Source: Eumeta japonica (taxonomy: Eukaryota > Arthropoda > Insecta > Lepidoptera > Psychidae). From it: a stretch of 64,000 bases of DNA. The stretch spans positions 682,001 through 746,000 of the forward strand of contig BGZK01000074.1 of assembly GCA_005406025.1 (NCBI GenBank). Reading direction: 5' to 3'. Of the stretch, positions 15,601 to 31,019 are shown one piece after another. Position numbers and translations under genes: made by a program. Every line of letters begins with the position of its first letter. The first letter of the stretch is position 1. Under the pieces are notes generated by a model that was not told where the DNA came from, searched no databases, and worked only from the letters and a program-made list of their open reading frames with translations.

Positions 15601-18600
15601 AATATACAAAATTTAAAAGTATGTTTGTATGGATGTTTGTCATACGCTGACAGCTGGACGGACTGTAATTGGGACTTTGATCATTCGACTCAAAATAGTT
15701 TGTAGATAGTTATAGGCTATTTATAATACAAAAATATAAAAGTATGTTTGTATGTATGTTTGTCATACGCTGACAGCTGGACGGACTGTAATTGGGACTT
15801 TGATCATTCGACTCGAAATAGTTTGTAGATAGTTATAGGCTATTTATAATATACAAAATATAAAAGTATGTTTGTATGGATGTTTGTCATACGCTGACAG
15901 CTGGACGGACTGTAATTGGGACTTTGATCATTCGACTCAAAATAGTTTGTAGATAGTTATAGGCTATTTATAATACAAAAATATAAAAGTATGTTTGTAT
16001 GTATGTTTGTCATACGCTGACAGCTGGACGGACTGTAATTGGGACTTTGATCATTCGACTCGAAATAGTTTGTAGATAGTTATAGGCTATTTATAATATA
16101 CAAAATTTAAAAGTATGTTTGTATGGATGTTTGTCATACGCTGACAGCTGGACGGACTGTAATTGGGACTTTGATCATTCGACTCGAAATAGTTTGTAGA
16201 TAGTTATAGGCTATTTATAATACAAAATATAAAAGTATGTTTGTCATACGCTGACAGCTGGACGGACTGTAATTGGGACTTTGATCATTCGACTCGAAAT
16301 AGTTTGTAGATAGTTATAGGCTATTTATAATACAAAAATATAAAAGTATGTTTGTATGGATGTTTGTCATACGCTGACAGCTGGACGGACTGTAATTGGG
16401 ACTTTGATCATTCGACTCGAAATAGTTTGTAGATAGTTATAGGCTATTTATAATACAAAAATATAAAAGTATGTTTGTCATACGCTGACAGCTGGACGGA
16501 CTGTAATTGGGACTTTGATCATTCGACTCGAAATAGTTTGTAGATAGTTATAGGCTATTTATAATACAAAATATAAAAGTATGGATGTTTGTCATACGCT
16601 GACAGCTGGACGGACTGTAATTGGGACTTTGATCATTCGACTCGAAATAGTTTGTAGATAGTTATAGGCTATTTATAATATACAAATTTAAAAGTATGTT
16701 TGTATGGATGTTTGTCATACGCTGACAGCTGGACGGACTGTAATTGGGACTTTGATCATTCGACTCGAAATAGTTTGTAGATAGTTATAGGCTATTTATA
16801 ATACAAAATATAAAAGTATGTTTGTCATACGCTGACAGCTGGACGGACTGTAATTGGGACTTTGATCATTCGACTCGAAATAGTTTGTAGATAGTTATAG
16901 GCTATTTATAATACAAAAATATAAAAGTATGTTTGTATGGATGTTTGTCATACGCTGACAGCTGGACGGACTGTAATTGGGACTTTGATCATTCGACTCG
17001 AAATAGTTTGTAGATAGTTATAGGCTATTTATAATACAAAAATATAAAAGTATGTTTGTCATACGCTGACAGCTGGACGGACTGTATTGGGACTTTGATC
17101 ATTCGACTCGAAATAGTTTGTAGATAGTTATAGGCTATTTATAATACAAAATATAAAAGTATGTTTGTCATACGCTGACAGCTGGACGGACTGTAATTGG
17201 GACTTTGATCATTCGACTCGAAATAGTTTGTAGATAGTTATAGGCTATTTATAATATTTAAAATATAAAAGTATGGATGTTTGTCATACGCTGACAGCTG
17301 GACGGACTGTAATTGGGACTTTGACATTCGACTCGAAATAGTTTGTAGATAGTTATAGGCTATTTATAATACAAAAATATAAAAGTATGTTTGTATGGAT
17401 GTTTGTCATACGCTGACAGCTGGACGGACTGTAATTGGGACTTTGATCATTCGACTCGAAATAGTTTGTAGATAGTTATAGGCCATTTATAATATACAAA
17501 ATTTAAAAGTATGTTTGTATGGATGTTTGTCATACGCTGACAGCTGGACGGACTGTAATTGGGACTTTGATCATTCGACTCGAAATAGTTTGTAGATAGT
17601 TATAGGCTATTTATAATACAAAAATATAAAAGTATGTTTGTCATACGCTGACAGCTGGACGGACTGTAATTGGGACTTTGATCATTCGACTCGAAATAGT
17701 TTGTAGATAGTTATAGGCTATTTATAATACAAAAATATAAAAGTATGTTTGTATGGATGTTTGTCATACGCTGACAGCTGGACGGACTGTAATTGGGACT
17801 TTGATCATTCGACTCGAAATAGTTTGTAGATAGTTATAGGCTATTTATAATACAAAAATATAAAAGTATGTTTGTCATACGCTGACAGCTGGACGGACTG
17901 TATTGGGACTTTGACCATTCGACTCGAAATAGTTTGTAGATAGTTATAGGCTATTTATAATACAAAAATATAAAAGTATGTTTGTCATACGCTGACAGCT
18001 GGACGGACTGTAATTGGGACTTTGATCATTCGACTCGAAATAGTTTGTAGATAGTTATAGGCTATTTATAATATACAAAATTTAAAAGTATGTTTGTATG
18101 GATGTTTGTCATACGCTGACAGCTGGACGGACTGTAATTGGGACTTTGATCATTCGACTCGAAATAGTTTGTAGATAGTTATAGGCTATTTATAATACAA
18201 AATATAAAAGTATGTTTGTATGGATGTTTGTCATACGCTGACAGCTGGACGGACTGTAATTGGGACTTTGATCATTCGACTCGAAATAGTTTGTAGATAG
18301 TTATAGGCTATTTATAATATACAAAATTTAAAAGTATGTTTGTATGGATGTTTGTCATACGCTGACAGCTGGACGGACTGTAATTGGGACTTTGATCATT
18401 CGACTCGAAATAGTTTGTAGATAGTTATAGGCTATTTATAATACAAAAATATAAAAGTATGTTTGTCATACGCTGACAGCTGGACGGACTGTATTGGGAC
18501 TTTGACCATTCGACTCGAAATAGTTTGTAGATAGTTATAGGCTATTTATAATACAAAAATATAAAAGTATGTTTGTCATACGCTGACAGCTGGACGGACT

Positions 18601-21600
18601 ATAATTGGGACTTTGACCAAACGACTCGAAATAGTTTGTAGATAGTTATAGGCTATTTATAATATACAAAATTTAAAAGTATGTTTGTATGGATGTTTGT
18701 CATACGCTGACAGCTGGACGGACTGTATTGGGACTTTGACCATTCGACTCGAAATAGTTTGTAGATAGTTATAGGCTATTTATAATACAAAAATATAAAA
18801 GTATGTTTGTCATACGCTGACAGCTGGACGGACTGTAATTGGGACTTTGATCATTCGACTCGAAATAGTTTGTAGATAGTTATAGGCCATTTATAATATA
18901 CAAAATTTAAAAGTATGTTTGTATGGATGTTTGTCATACGCTGACAGCTGGACGGACTGTAATTGGGACTTTGATCATTCGACTCGAAATAGTTTGTAGA
19001 TAGTTATAGGCTATTTATAATACAAAAATATAAAAGTATGTTTGTCATACGCTGACAGCTGGACGGACTGTAATTGGGGCTTTGATCATTCGACTCGAAA
19101 TAGTTTGTAGATAGTTATAGGCTATTTATAATACAAAAATATAAAAGTATGTTTGTATGGATGTTTGTCATACGCTGACAGCTGGACGGACTGTAATTGG
19201 GACTTTGATCATTCGACTCGAAATAGTTTGTAGATAGTTATAGGCTATTTATAATACAAAAATATAAAAGTATGTTTGTCATACGCTGACAGCTGGACGG
19301 ACTGTAATTGGGACTTTGATCATTCGACTCGAAATAGTTTGTAGATAGTTATAGGCTATTTATAATACAAAAATATAAAAGTATGTTTGTCATACGCTGA
19401 CAGCTGGACGGACTGTAATTGGGACTTTGATCATTCGACTCGAAATAGTTTGTAGATAGTTATAGGCTATTTATAATATACAAAATTTAAAAGTATGTTT
19501 GTATGGATGTTTGTCATACGCTGACAGCTGGACGGACTGTAATTGGGACTTTGACCAAACGACTCGAAATAGTTTGTAGATAGTTATAGGCCATTTATAA
19601 TATACAAAATTTAAAAGTATGTTTGTATGGATGTTTGTCATACGCTGACAGCTGGACGGACTGTAATTGGGACTTTGATCATTCGACTCGAAATAGTTTG
19701 TAGATAGTTATAGGCTATTTATAATACAAAAATATAAAAGTATGTTTGTCATACGCTGACAGCTGGACGGACTGTATTGGGACTTTGATCATTCGACTCG
19801 AAATAGTTTGTAGATAGTTATAGGCTATTTATAATACAAAAATATAAAAGTATGTTTGTCATACGCTGACAGCTGGACGGACTGTATTGGGACTTTGACC
19901 ATTCGACTCGAAATAGTTTGTAGATAGTTATAGGCTATTTATAATACAAAAATATAAAAGTATGTTTGTCATACGCTGACAGCTGGACGGACTGTAATTG
20001 GGACTTTGATCATTCGACTCGAAATAGTTTGTAGATAGTTATAGGCTATTTATAATACAAAAATATAAAAGTATGTTTGTCATACGCTGACAGCTGGACG
20101 GACTGTATTGGGACTTTGATCATTCGACTCGAAATAGTTTGTAGATAGTTATAGGCTATTTATAATACAAAAATATAAAAGTATGTTTGTCATACGCTGA
20201 CAGCTGGACGGACTGTATTGGGACTTTGACCATTCGACTCGAAATAGTTTGTAGATAGTTATAGGCCATTTATAATATACAAAATTTAAAAGTATGTTTG
20301 TATGGATGTTTGTCATACGCTGACAGCTGGACGGACTGTAATTGGGACTTTGATCATTCGACTCGAAATAGTTTGTAGATAGTTATAGGCTATTTATAAT
20401 ACAAAAATATAAAAGTATGTTTGTCATACGCTGACAGCTGGACGGACTGTAATTGGGACTTTGATCATTCGACTCGAAATAGTTTGTAGATAGTTATAGG
20501 CTATTTATAATATACAAAATTTAAAAGTATGTTTGTATGGATGTTTGTCATACGCTGACAGCTGGACGGACTGTAATTGGGACTTTGATCATTCGACTCG
20601 AAATAGTTTGTAGATAGTTATAGGCTATTTATAATACAAAAATATAAAAGTATGTTTGTCATACGCTGACAGCTGGACGGACTGTATTGGGACTTTGACC
20701 ATTCGACTCGAAATAGTTTGTAGATAGTTATAGGCTATTTATAATATACAAAATTTAAAAGTATGTTTGTATGGATGTTTGTCATACGCTGACAGCTGGA
20801 CGGACTGTAATTGGGACTTTGATCATTCGACTCGAAATAGTTTGTAGATAGTTATAGGCTATTTATAATACAAAATTTAAAAGTATGTTTGTATGGATGT
20901 TTGTCATACGCTGACAGCTGGACGGACTGTAATTGGGACTTTGACCATTCGACTCGAAATAGTTTGTAGATAGTTATAGGCCATTTATAATATACAAAAT
21001 TTAAAAGTATGTTTGTATGGATGTTTGTCATACGCTGACAGCTGGACGGACTGTAATTGGGACTTTGATCATTCGACTCGAAATAGTTTGTAGATAGTTA
21101 TAGGCTATTTATAATACAAAATATAAAAGTATGTTTGTCATACGCTGACAGCTGGACGGACTGTAATTGGGACTTTGATCATTCGACTCGAAATAGTTTG
21201 TAGATAGTTATAGGCTATTTATAATACAAAAATATAAAAGTATGTTTGTCATACGCTGACAGCTGGACGGACTGTAATTGGGACTTTGACCATTCGACTC
21301 GAAATAGTTTGTAGATAGTTATAGGCCATTTATAATATACAAAATTTAAAAGTATGTTTGTATGGATGTTTGTCATACGCTGACAGCTGGACGGACTGTA
21401 ATTGGGACTTTGATCATTCGACTCGAAATAGTTTGTAGATAGTTATAGGCTATTTATAATACAAAAATATAAAAGTATGTTTGTCATACGCTGACAGCTG
21501 GACGGACTGTATTGGGACTTTGATCATTCGACTCGAAATAGTTTGTAGATAGTTATAGGCTATTTATAATACAAAAATATAAAAGTATGTTTGTCATACG

Positions 21601-24600
21601 CTGACAGCTGGACGGACTGTATTGGGACTTTGATCATTCGACTCGAAATAGTTTGTAGATAGTTATAGGCTATTTATAATACAAAAATATAAAAGTATGT
21701 TTGTCATACGCTGACAGCTGGACGGACTGTAATTGGGACTTTGATCATTCGACTCGAAATAGTTTGTAGATAGTTATAGGCTATTTATAATATAAAAATA
21801 TAAAAGTATGTTTGTCATACGCTGACAGCTGGACGGACTGTAATTGGGACTTTGATCATTCGACTCGAAATAGTTTGTAGATAGTTATAGGCTATTTATA
21901 ATACAAAAATAAAAAGTATGTTTTGTCATACGCTGACAGCTGGACGGACTGTAATTGGGACTTTGACCATTCGACTCGAAATAGTTTGTAGATAGTTATA
22001 GGCTATTTATAATATACAAAATTTAAAAGTATGTTTGTATGGATGTTTGTCATACGCTGACAGCTGGACGGACTGTATTGGGACTTTGACCATTCGACTC
22101 GAAATAGTTTGTAGATAGTTATAGGCTATTTATAATATACAAAATTTAAAAGTATGTTTGTATGGATGTTTGTCATACGCTGACAGCTGGACGGACTGTA
22201 ATTGGGACTTTGATCATTCGACTCGAAATAGTTTGTAGATAGTTATAGGCTATTTATAATACAAAATATAAAAGTATGTTTGTCATACGCTGACAGCTGG
22301 ACGGACTGTAATTGGGACTTTGACCATTCGACTCGAAATAGTTTGTAGATAGTTATAGGCCATTTATAATATACAAAATTTAAAAGTATGTTTGTATGGA
22401 TGTTTGTCATACGCTGACAGCTGGACGGACTGTAATTGGGACTTTGATCATTCGACTCGAAATAGTTTGTAGATAGTTATAGGCTATTTATAATACAAAA
22501 TATAAAAGTATGTTTGTCATACGCTGACAGCTGGACGGACTGTAATTGGGACTTTGATCATTCGACTCGAAATAGTTTGTAGATAGTTATAGGCTATTTA
22601 TAATACAAAAATATAAAAGTATGTTTGTCATACGCTGACAGCTGGACGGACTGTAATTGGGACTTTGATCATTCGACTCGAAATAGTTTGTAGATAGTTA
22701 TAGGCTATTTATAATACAAAATATAAAAGTATGTTTGTCATACGCTGACAGCTGGACGGACTGTAATTGGGACTTTGATCATTCGACTCGAAATAGTTTG
22801 TAGATAGTTATAGGCTATTTATAATACAAAATATAAAAGTATGTTTGTCATACGCTGACAGCTGGACGGACTGTATTGGGACTTTGACCATTCGACTCGA
22901 AATAGTTTGTAGATAGTTATAGGCTATTTATAATATACAAAATATAAAAGTATGTTTGTATGGATGTTTGTCATACGCTGACAGCTGGACGGACTGTATT
23001 GGGACTTTGATCATTCGACTCGAAATAGTTTGTAGATAGTTATAGGCTATTTATAATACAAAAATATAAAAGTATGTTTGTCATACGCTGACAGCTGGAC
23101 GGACTGTAATTGGGACTTTGATCATTCGACTCGAAATAGTTTGTAGATAGTTATAGGCTATTTATAATACAAAAATATAAAAGTATGTTTGTCATACGCT
23201 GACAGCTGGACGGACTGTATTGGGACTTTGACCATTCGACTCGAAATAGTTTGTAGATAGTTATAGGCTATTTATAATACAAAAATATAAAAGTATGTTT
23301 GTCATACGCTGACAGCTGGACGGACTGTAATTGGGACTTTGATCATTCGACTCGAAATAGTTTGTAGATAGTTATAGGCTATTTATAATACAAAAATATA
23401 AAAGTATGTTTGTCATACGCTGACAGCTGGACGGACTGTATTGGGACTTTGATCATTCGACTCGAAATAGTTTGTAGATAGTTATAGGCTATTTATAATA
23501 CAAAAATATAAAAGTATGTTTGTCATACGCTGACAGCTGGACGGACTGTATTGGGACTTTGACCATTCGACTCGAAATAGTTTGTAGATAGTTATAGGCT
23601 ATTTATAATATACAAAATTTAAAAGTATGTTTGTATGGATGTTTGTCATACGCTGACAGCTGGACGGACTGTAATTGGGACTTTGATCATTCGACTCGAA
23701 ATAGTTTGTAGATAGTTATAGGCTATTTATAATACAAAAATATAAAAGTATGTTTGTCATACGCTGACAGCTGGACGGACTGTAATTGGGACTTTGATCA
23801 TTCGACTCGAAATAGTTTGTAGATAGTTATAGGCTATTTATAATACAAAAATATAAAAGTATGTTTGTATGGATGTTTGTCATACGCTGACAGCTGGACG
23901 GACTGTAATTGGGGCTTTGATCATTCGACTCGAAATAGTTTGTAGATAGTTATAGGCTATTTATAATACAAAAATATAAAAGTATGTTTGTCATACGCTG
24001 ACAGCTGGACGGACTGTAATTGGGACTTTGATCATTCGACTCGAAATAGTTTGTAGATAGTTATAGGCTATTTATAATATACAAAATTTAAAAGTATGTT
24101 TGTATGGATGTTTGTCATACGCTGACAGCTGGACGGACTGTAATTGGGACTTTGATCATTCGACTCGAAATAGTTTGTAGATAGTTATAGGCTATTTATA
24201 ATACAAAATAAAAGTATGTTTGTCATACGCTGACAGCTGGACGGACTGTAATGGGACTTTGATCATTCGACTCGAAATAGTTTGTAGATAGTTATAGGCT
24301 ATTTATAATACAAAAATATAAAAGTATGTTTGTCATACGCTGACAGCTGGACGGACGGACTGTAATTGGGACTTTGATCATTCGACTCGAAATAGTTTGT
24401 AGATAGTTATAGGCCATTTAAAATATACAAAATTTAAAAGTATGTTTGTATGGATGTTTGTCATACGCTGACAGCTGGACGGACTGTAATTGGGACTTTG
24501 ATCATTCGACTCGAAATAGTTTGTAGATAGTTATAGGCTATTTATAATACAAAAATATAAAAGTATGTTTGTCATACGCTGACAGCTGGACGGACTGTAA

Positions 24601-27600
24601 TTGGGACTTTGACCATTCGACTCGAAATAGTTTGTAGATAGTTATAGGCTATTTATAATACAAAAATATAAAAGTATGTTTGTATGGATTTTGTCATACG
24701 CTGACAGCTGGACGGACTGTAATTGGGACTTTGATCATTCGACTCGAAATAGTTTGTAGATAGTTATAGGCTATTTATAATACAAAATATAAAAGTATGT
24801 TTGTCATACGCTGACAGCTGGACGGACTGTAATGGGACTTTGATCATTCGACTCGAAATAGTTTGTAGATAGTTATAGGCTATTTATAATACAAAAATAT
24901 AAAAGTATGTTTGTCATACGCTGACAGCTGGACGGACTGTAATTGGGACTTTGATCATTCGACTCGAAATAGTTTGTAGATAGTTATAGGCTATTTATAA
25001 TACAAAATATAAAAGTATGTTTGTCATACGCTGACAGCTGGACGGACTGTAATTGGGACTTTGACCATTCGACTCGAAATAGTTTGTAGATAGTTATAGG
25101 CCATTTATAATATACAAAATTTAAAAGTATGTTTGTATGGATGTTTGTCATACGCTGACAGCTGGACGGACTGTAATTGGGACTTTGATCATTCGACTCG
25201 AAATAGTTTGTAGATAGTTATAGGCTATTTATAATACACAAATATAAAATGTTTGTATGGATGTTTGTCATACGCTGACAGCTGGACGGACTGTAATGGG
25301 ACTTTGATCATTCGACTCGAAATAGTTTGTAGATAGTTATAGGCTATTTATAATACAAAAATATAAAAGTATGTTTGTCATACGCTGACAGCTGGACGGA
25401 CTGTAATTGGGACTTTGACCATTCGACTCGAAATAGTTTGTAGATAGTTATAGGCCATTTATAATACAAAATTTAAAAGTATGTTTGTATGGATGTTTGT
25501 CATACGCTGACAGCTGGACGGACTGTAATTGGGACTTTGATCATTCGACTCGAAATAGTTTGTAGATAGTTATAGGCTATTTATAATACAAAAATATAAA
25601 AGTATGTTTGTCATACGCTGACAGCTGGACGGACTGTATTGGGACTTTGACCATTCGACTCGAAATAGTTTGTAGATAGTTATAGGCTATTTATAATACA
25701 AAAATATAAAAGTATGTTTGTCATACGCTGACAGCTGGACGGACTGTAATTGGGACTTTGATCATTCGACTCGAAATAGTTTGTAGATAGTTATAGGCTA
25801 TTTATAATACAAAATTTAAAAGTATGTTTGTCATACGCTGACAGCTGGACGGACTGTAATTGGGACTTTGATCATTCGACTCGAAATAGTTTGTAGATAG
25901 TTATAGGCTATTTATAATACACAAAATATAAAAGTATGTTTGTCATACGCTGACAGCTGGACGGACTGTAATTGGGACTTTGACCATTCGACTCGAAATA
26001 GTTTGTAGATAGTTATAGGCCATTTATAATATACAAAATTTAAAAGTATGTTTGTATGGATGTTTGTCATACGCTGACAGCTGGACGGACTGTAATTGGG
26101 GCTTTGATCATTCGACTCGAAATAGTTTGTAGATAGTTATAGGCTATTTATAATATACAAAATATAAAAGTATGTTTGTCATACGCTGACAGCTGGACGG
26201 ACTGTAATTGGGACTTTGACCATTCGACTCGAAATAGTTTGTAGATAGTTATAGGCTATTTATAATACAAAATATAAAAGTATGTTTGTCATACGCTGAC
26301 AGCTGGACGGACTGTAATTGGGACTTTGATCATTCGACTCGAAATAGTTTGTAGATAGTTATAGGCCATTTATAATATACAAAATTTAAAAGTATGTTTG
26401 TATGGATGTTTGTCATACGCTGACAGCTGGACGGACTGTAATTGGGACTTTGATCATTCGACTCGAAATAGTTTGTAGATAGTTATAGGCTATTTATAAT
26501 ACAAAAATATAAAAGTATGTTTGTCATACGCTGACAGCTGGACGGACTGTATTGGGACTTTGACCATTCGACTCAAAATAGTTTGTAGATAGTTATAGGC
26601 TATTTATAATACAAAAATATAAAAGTATGTTTGTATGTATGTTTGTCATACGCTGACAGCTGGACGGACTGTAATTGGGACTTTGATCATTCGACTCGAA
26701 ATAGTTTGTAGATAGTTATAGGCCATTTAAAATATACAAAATTTAAAAGTATGTTTGTATGGATGTTTGTCATACGCTGACAGCTGGACGGACTGTAATT
26801 GGGACTTTGATCATTCGACTCGAAATAGTTTGTAGATAGTTATAGGCTATTTATAATACAAAAAATATAAAAGTATGTTTGTCATACGCTGACAGCTGGA
26901 CGGACTGTAATTGGGACTTTGATCATTCGACTCGAAATAGTTTGTAGATAGTTATAGGCTATTTATAATACAAAAATATAAAAGTATGTTTGTATGGATG
27001 TTTGTCATACGCTGACAGCTGGACGGACTGTAATTGGGACTTTGATCATTCGACTCGAAATAGTTTGTAGATAGTTATAGGCTATTTATAATAATACAAA
27101 ATTATAAAAGTATGTTTGTCATACGCTGACAGCTGGACGGACTGTAATGGGACTTTGATCATTCGACTCGAAATAGTTTGTAGATAGTTATAGGCTATTT
27201 ATAATACAAAATATAAAAGTATGTTTGTCATACGCTGACAGCTGGACGGACTGTAATTGGGACTTTGATCATTCGACTCGAAATAGTTTGTAGATAGTTA
27301 TAGGCTATTTATAATATACAAAATTTAAAAGTATGTTTGTATGGATGTTTGTCATACGCTGACAGCTGGACGGACTGTAATGGGACTTTGACCATTCGAC
27401 TCGAAATAGTTTGTAGATAGTTATAGGCCATTTAAAATATACAAAATTTAAAAGTATGTTTGTATGGATGTTTGTCATACGCTGACAGCTGGACGGACTG
27501 TAATTGGGACTTTGATCATTCGACTCGAAATAGTTTGTAGATAGTTATAGGCTATTTATAATACAAAATATAAAAGTATGTTTGTCATACGCTGACAGCT

Positions 27601-30600
27601 GGACGGACTGTATTGGGACTTTGATCATTCGACTCGAAATAGTTTGTAGATAGTTATAGGCTATTTATAATACAAAAATATAAAAGTATGTTTGTCATAC
27701 GCTGACAGCTGGACGGACTGTAATTGGGACTTTGATCATTCGACTCGAAATAGTTTGTAGATAGTTATAGGCTATTTATAATACAAAAATATAAAAGTAT
27801 GTTTGTCATACGCTGACAGCTGGACGGACTGTAATTGGGACTTTGATCATTCGACTCGAAATAGTTTGTAGATAGTTATAGGCTATTTATAATACAAAAA
27901 TATAAAAGTATGTTTGTCATACATGACAGCTGGACGGACTGTATTGGGACTTTGACCATTCGACTCGAAATAGTTTGTAGATAGTTATAGGCTATTTATA
28001 ATATACAAAATTTAAAAGTATGTTTGTATGGATGTTTGTCATACGCTGACAGCTGGACGGACTGTAATTGGGACTTTGACCATTCGACTCGAAATAGTTT
28101 GTAGATAGTTATAGGCCATTTATAATATACAAAATTTAAAAGTATGTTTGTATGGATGTTTGTCATACGCTGACAGCTGGACGGACTGTAATGGGACTTT
28201 GATCATTCGACTCGAAATAGTTTGTAGATAGTTATAGGCTATTTATAATACAAAAATATAAAAGTATGTTTGTCATACGCTGACAGCTGGACGGACTGTA
28301 TTGGGACTTTGACCATTCGACTCGAAATAGTTTGTAGATAGTTATAGGCCATTTATAATACAAAAATATAAAAGTATGTTTGTCATACGCTGACAGCTGG
28401 ACGGACTGTAATTGGGACTTTGATCATTCGACTCGAAATAGTTTGTAGATAGTTATAGGCTATTTATAATACAAAAATATAAAAGTATGTTTGTCATACG
28501 CTGACAGCTGGACGGACTGTATTGGGACTTTGACCATTCGACTCGAAATAGTTTGTAGATAGTTATAGGCTATTTATAATACAAAATATAAAAGTATGTT
28601 TGTCATACGCTGACAGCTGGACGGACTGTATTGGGACTTTGACCATTCGACTCGAAATAGTTTGTAGATAGTTATAGGCTATTTATAATATACAAAATTT
28701 AAAAGTATGTTTGTATGGATGTTTGTCATACGCTGACAGCTGGACGGACTGTAATTGGGACTTTGATCATTCGACTCGAAATAGTTTGTAGATAGTTATA
28801 GGCTATTTATAATACAAAAATATAAAAGTATGTTTGTCATACGCTGACAGCTGGACGGACTGTAATTGGGACTTTGATCATTCGACTCGAAATAGTTTGT
28901 AGATAGTTATAGGCCATTTATAATATACAAAATTTAAAAGTATGTTTGTATGGATGTTTGTCATACGCTGACAGCTGGACGGACTGTAATTGGGACTTTG
29001 ATCATTCGACTCAGAAATAGTTTGTAGATAGTTATAGGCTATTTATAATACAAAAATATAAAAGTATGTTTGTCATACGCTGACAGCTGGACGGACTGTA
29101 ATTGGGACTTTGATCATTCGACTCGAAATAGTTTGTAGATAGTTATAGGCTATTTATAATACAAAAATATAAAAGTATGTTTGTCATACGCTGACAGCTG
29201 GACGGACTGTAATTGGGACTTTGATCATTCGACTCGAAATAGTTTGTAGATAGTTATAGGCTATTTATAATATACAAAATTTAAAAGTATGTTTGTATGG
29301 ATGTTTGTCATACGCTGACAGCTGGACGGACTGTAATTGGGGCTTTGATCATTCGACTCGAAATAGTTTGTAGATAGTTATAGGCTATTTATAATACAAA
29401 AATATAAAAGTATGTTTGTCATACGCTGACAGCTGGACGGACTGTAATTGGGACTTTGACCATTCGACTCGAAATAGTTTGTAGATAGTTATAGGCCATT
29501 TATAATATACAAAATATTTAAAGTATGTTTGTATGGATGTTTGTCATACGCTGACAGCTGGACGGACTGTAATTGGGACTTTGATCATTCGACTCGAAAT
29601 AGTTTGTAGATAGTTATAGGCTATTTATAATACAAAAATATAAAAGTATGTTTGTCATACGCTGACAGCTGGACGGACTGTAATTGGGACTTTGATCATT
29701 CGACTCGAAATAGTTTGTAGATAGTTATAGGCTATTTATAATATACAAAATTTAAAAGTATGTTTGTATGGATGTTTGTCATACGCTGACAGCTGGACGG
29801 ACTGTAATTGGGCTTTGATCATTCGACTCGAAATAGTTTGTAGATAGTTATAGGCTATTTATAATACAAAAATATAAAAGTATGTTTGTCATACGCTGAC
29901 AGCTGGACGGACTGTATTGGGACTTTGACCATTCGACTCGAAATAGTTTGTAGATAGTTATAGGCCATTTATAATATACAAATTTAAAAGTATGTTTGTA
30001 TGGATGTTGTCATACGCTGACAGCTGGACGGACTGTAATTGGGACTTTGATCATTCGACTCGAAATAGTTTGTAGATAGTTATAGGCTATTTATAATACA
30101 AAAATATAAAAGTATGTTTGTCATACGCTGACAGCTGGACGGACTGTATTGGGACTTTGACCATTCGACTCAAAATAGTTTGTAGATAGTTATAGGCTAT
30201 TTATAATACAAAAATATAAAAGTATGTTTGTATGTATGTTTGTCATACGCTGACAGCTGGACGGACTGTAATTGGGACTTTGACCAAACGACTCGAAATA
30301 GTTTGTAGATAGTTATAGGCCATTTAAAATATACAAAATTTAAAAGTATGTTTGTATGGATGTTTGTCATACGCTGACAGCTGGACGGACTGTAATTGGG
30401 ACTTTGATCATTCGACTCGAAATAGTTTGTAGATAGTTATAGGCTATTTATAATACAAAAATATAAAAGTATGTTTGTCATACGCTGACAGCTGGACGGA
30501 CTGTAATTGGGACTTTGATCATTCGACTCGAAATAGTTTGTAGATAGTTATAGGCTATTTATAATACAAAAATATAAAAGTATGTTTGTATGGATGTTTG

Positions 30601-31019
30601 TCATACGCTGACAGCTGGACGGACTGTAATTGGGACTTTGATCATTCGACTCGAAATAGTTTGTAGATAGTTATAGGCTATTAATTTATAATACAAAAAT
30701 ATAAAAGTATGTTTGTCATACGCTGACAGCTGGACGGACTGTAATTGGGACTTTGATCATTCGACTCAAAATAGTTTGTAGATAGTTATAGGCTATTTAT
30801 AATACGAAAATATAAAAGTATGTTTGTCATACGCTGACAGCTGGACGGACTGTAATTGGGACTTTGATCATTCGACTCGAAATAGTTTGTAGATAGTTAT
30901 AGGCTATTTATAATATACAAAATTTAAAAGTATGTTTGTATGGATGTTTGTCATACGCTGACAGCTGGACGGACTGTAATTGGGACTTTGACCAAACGAC
31001 TCGAAATAGTTTGTAGATA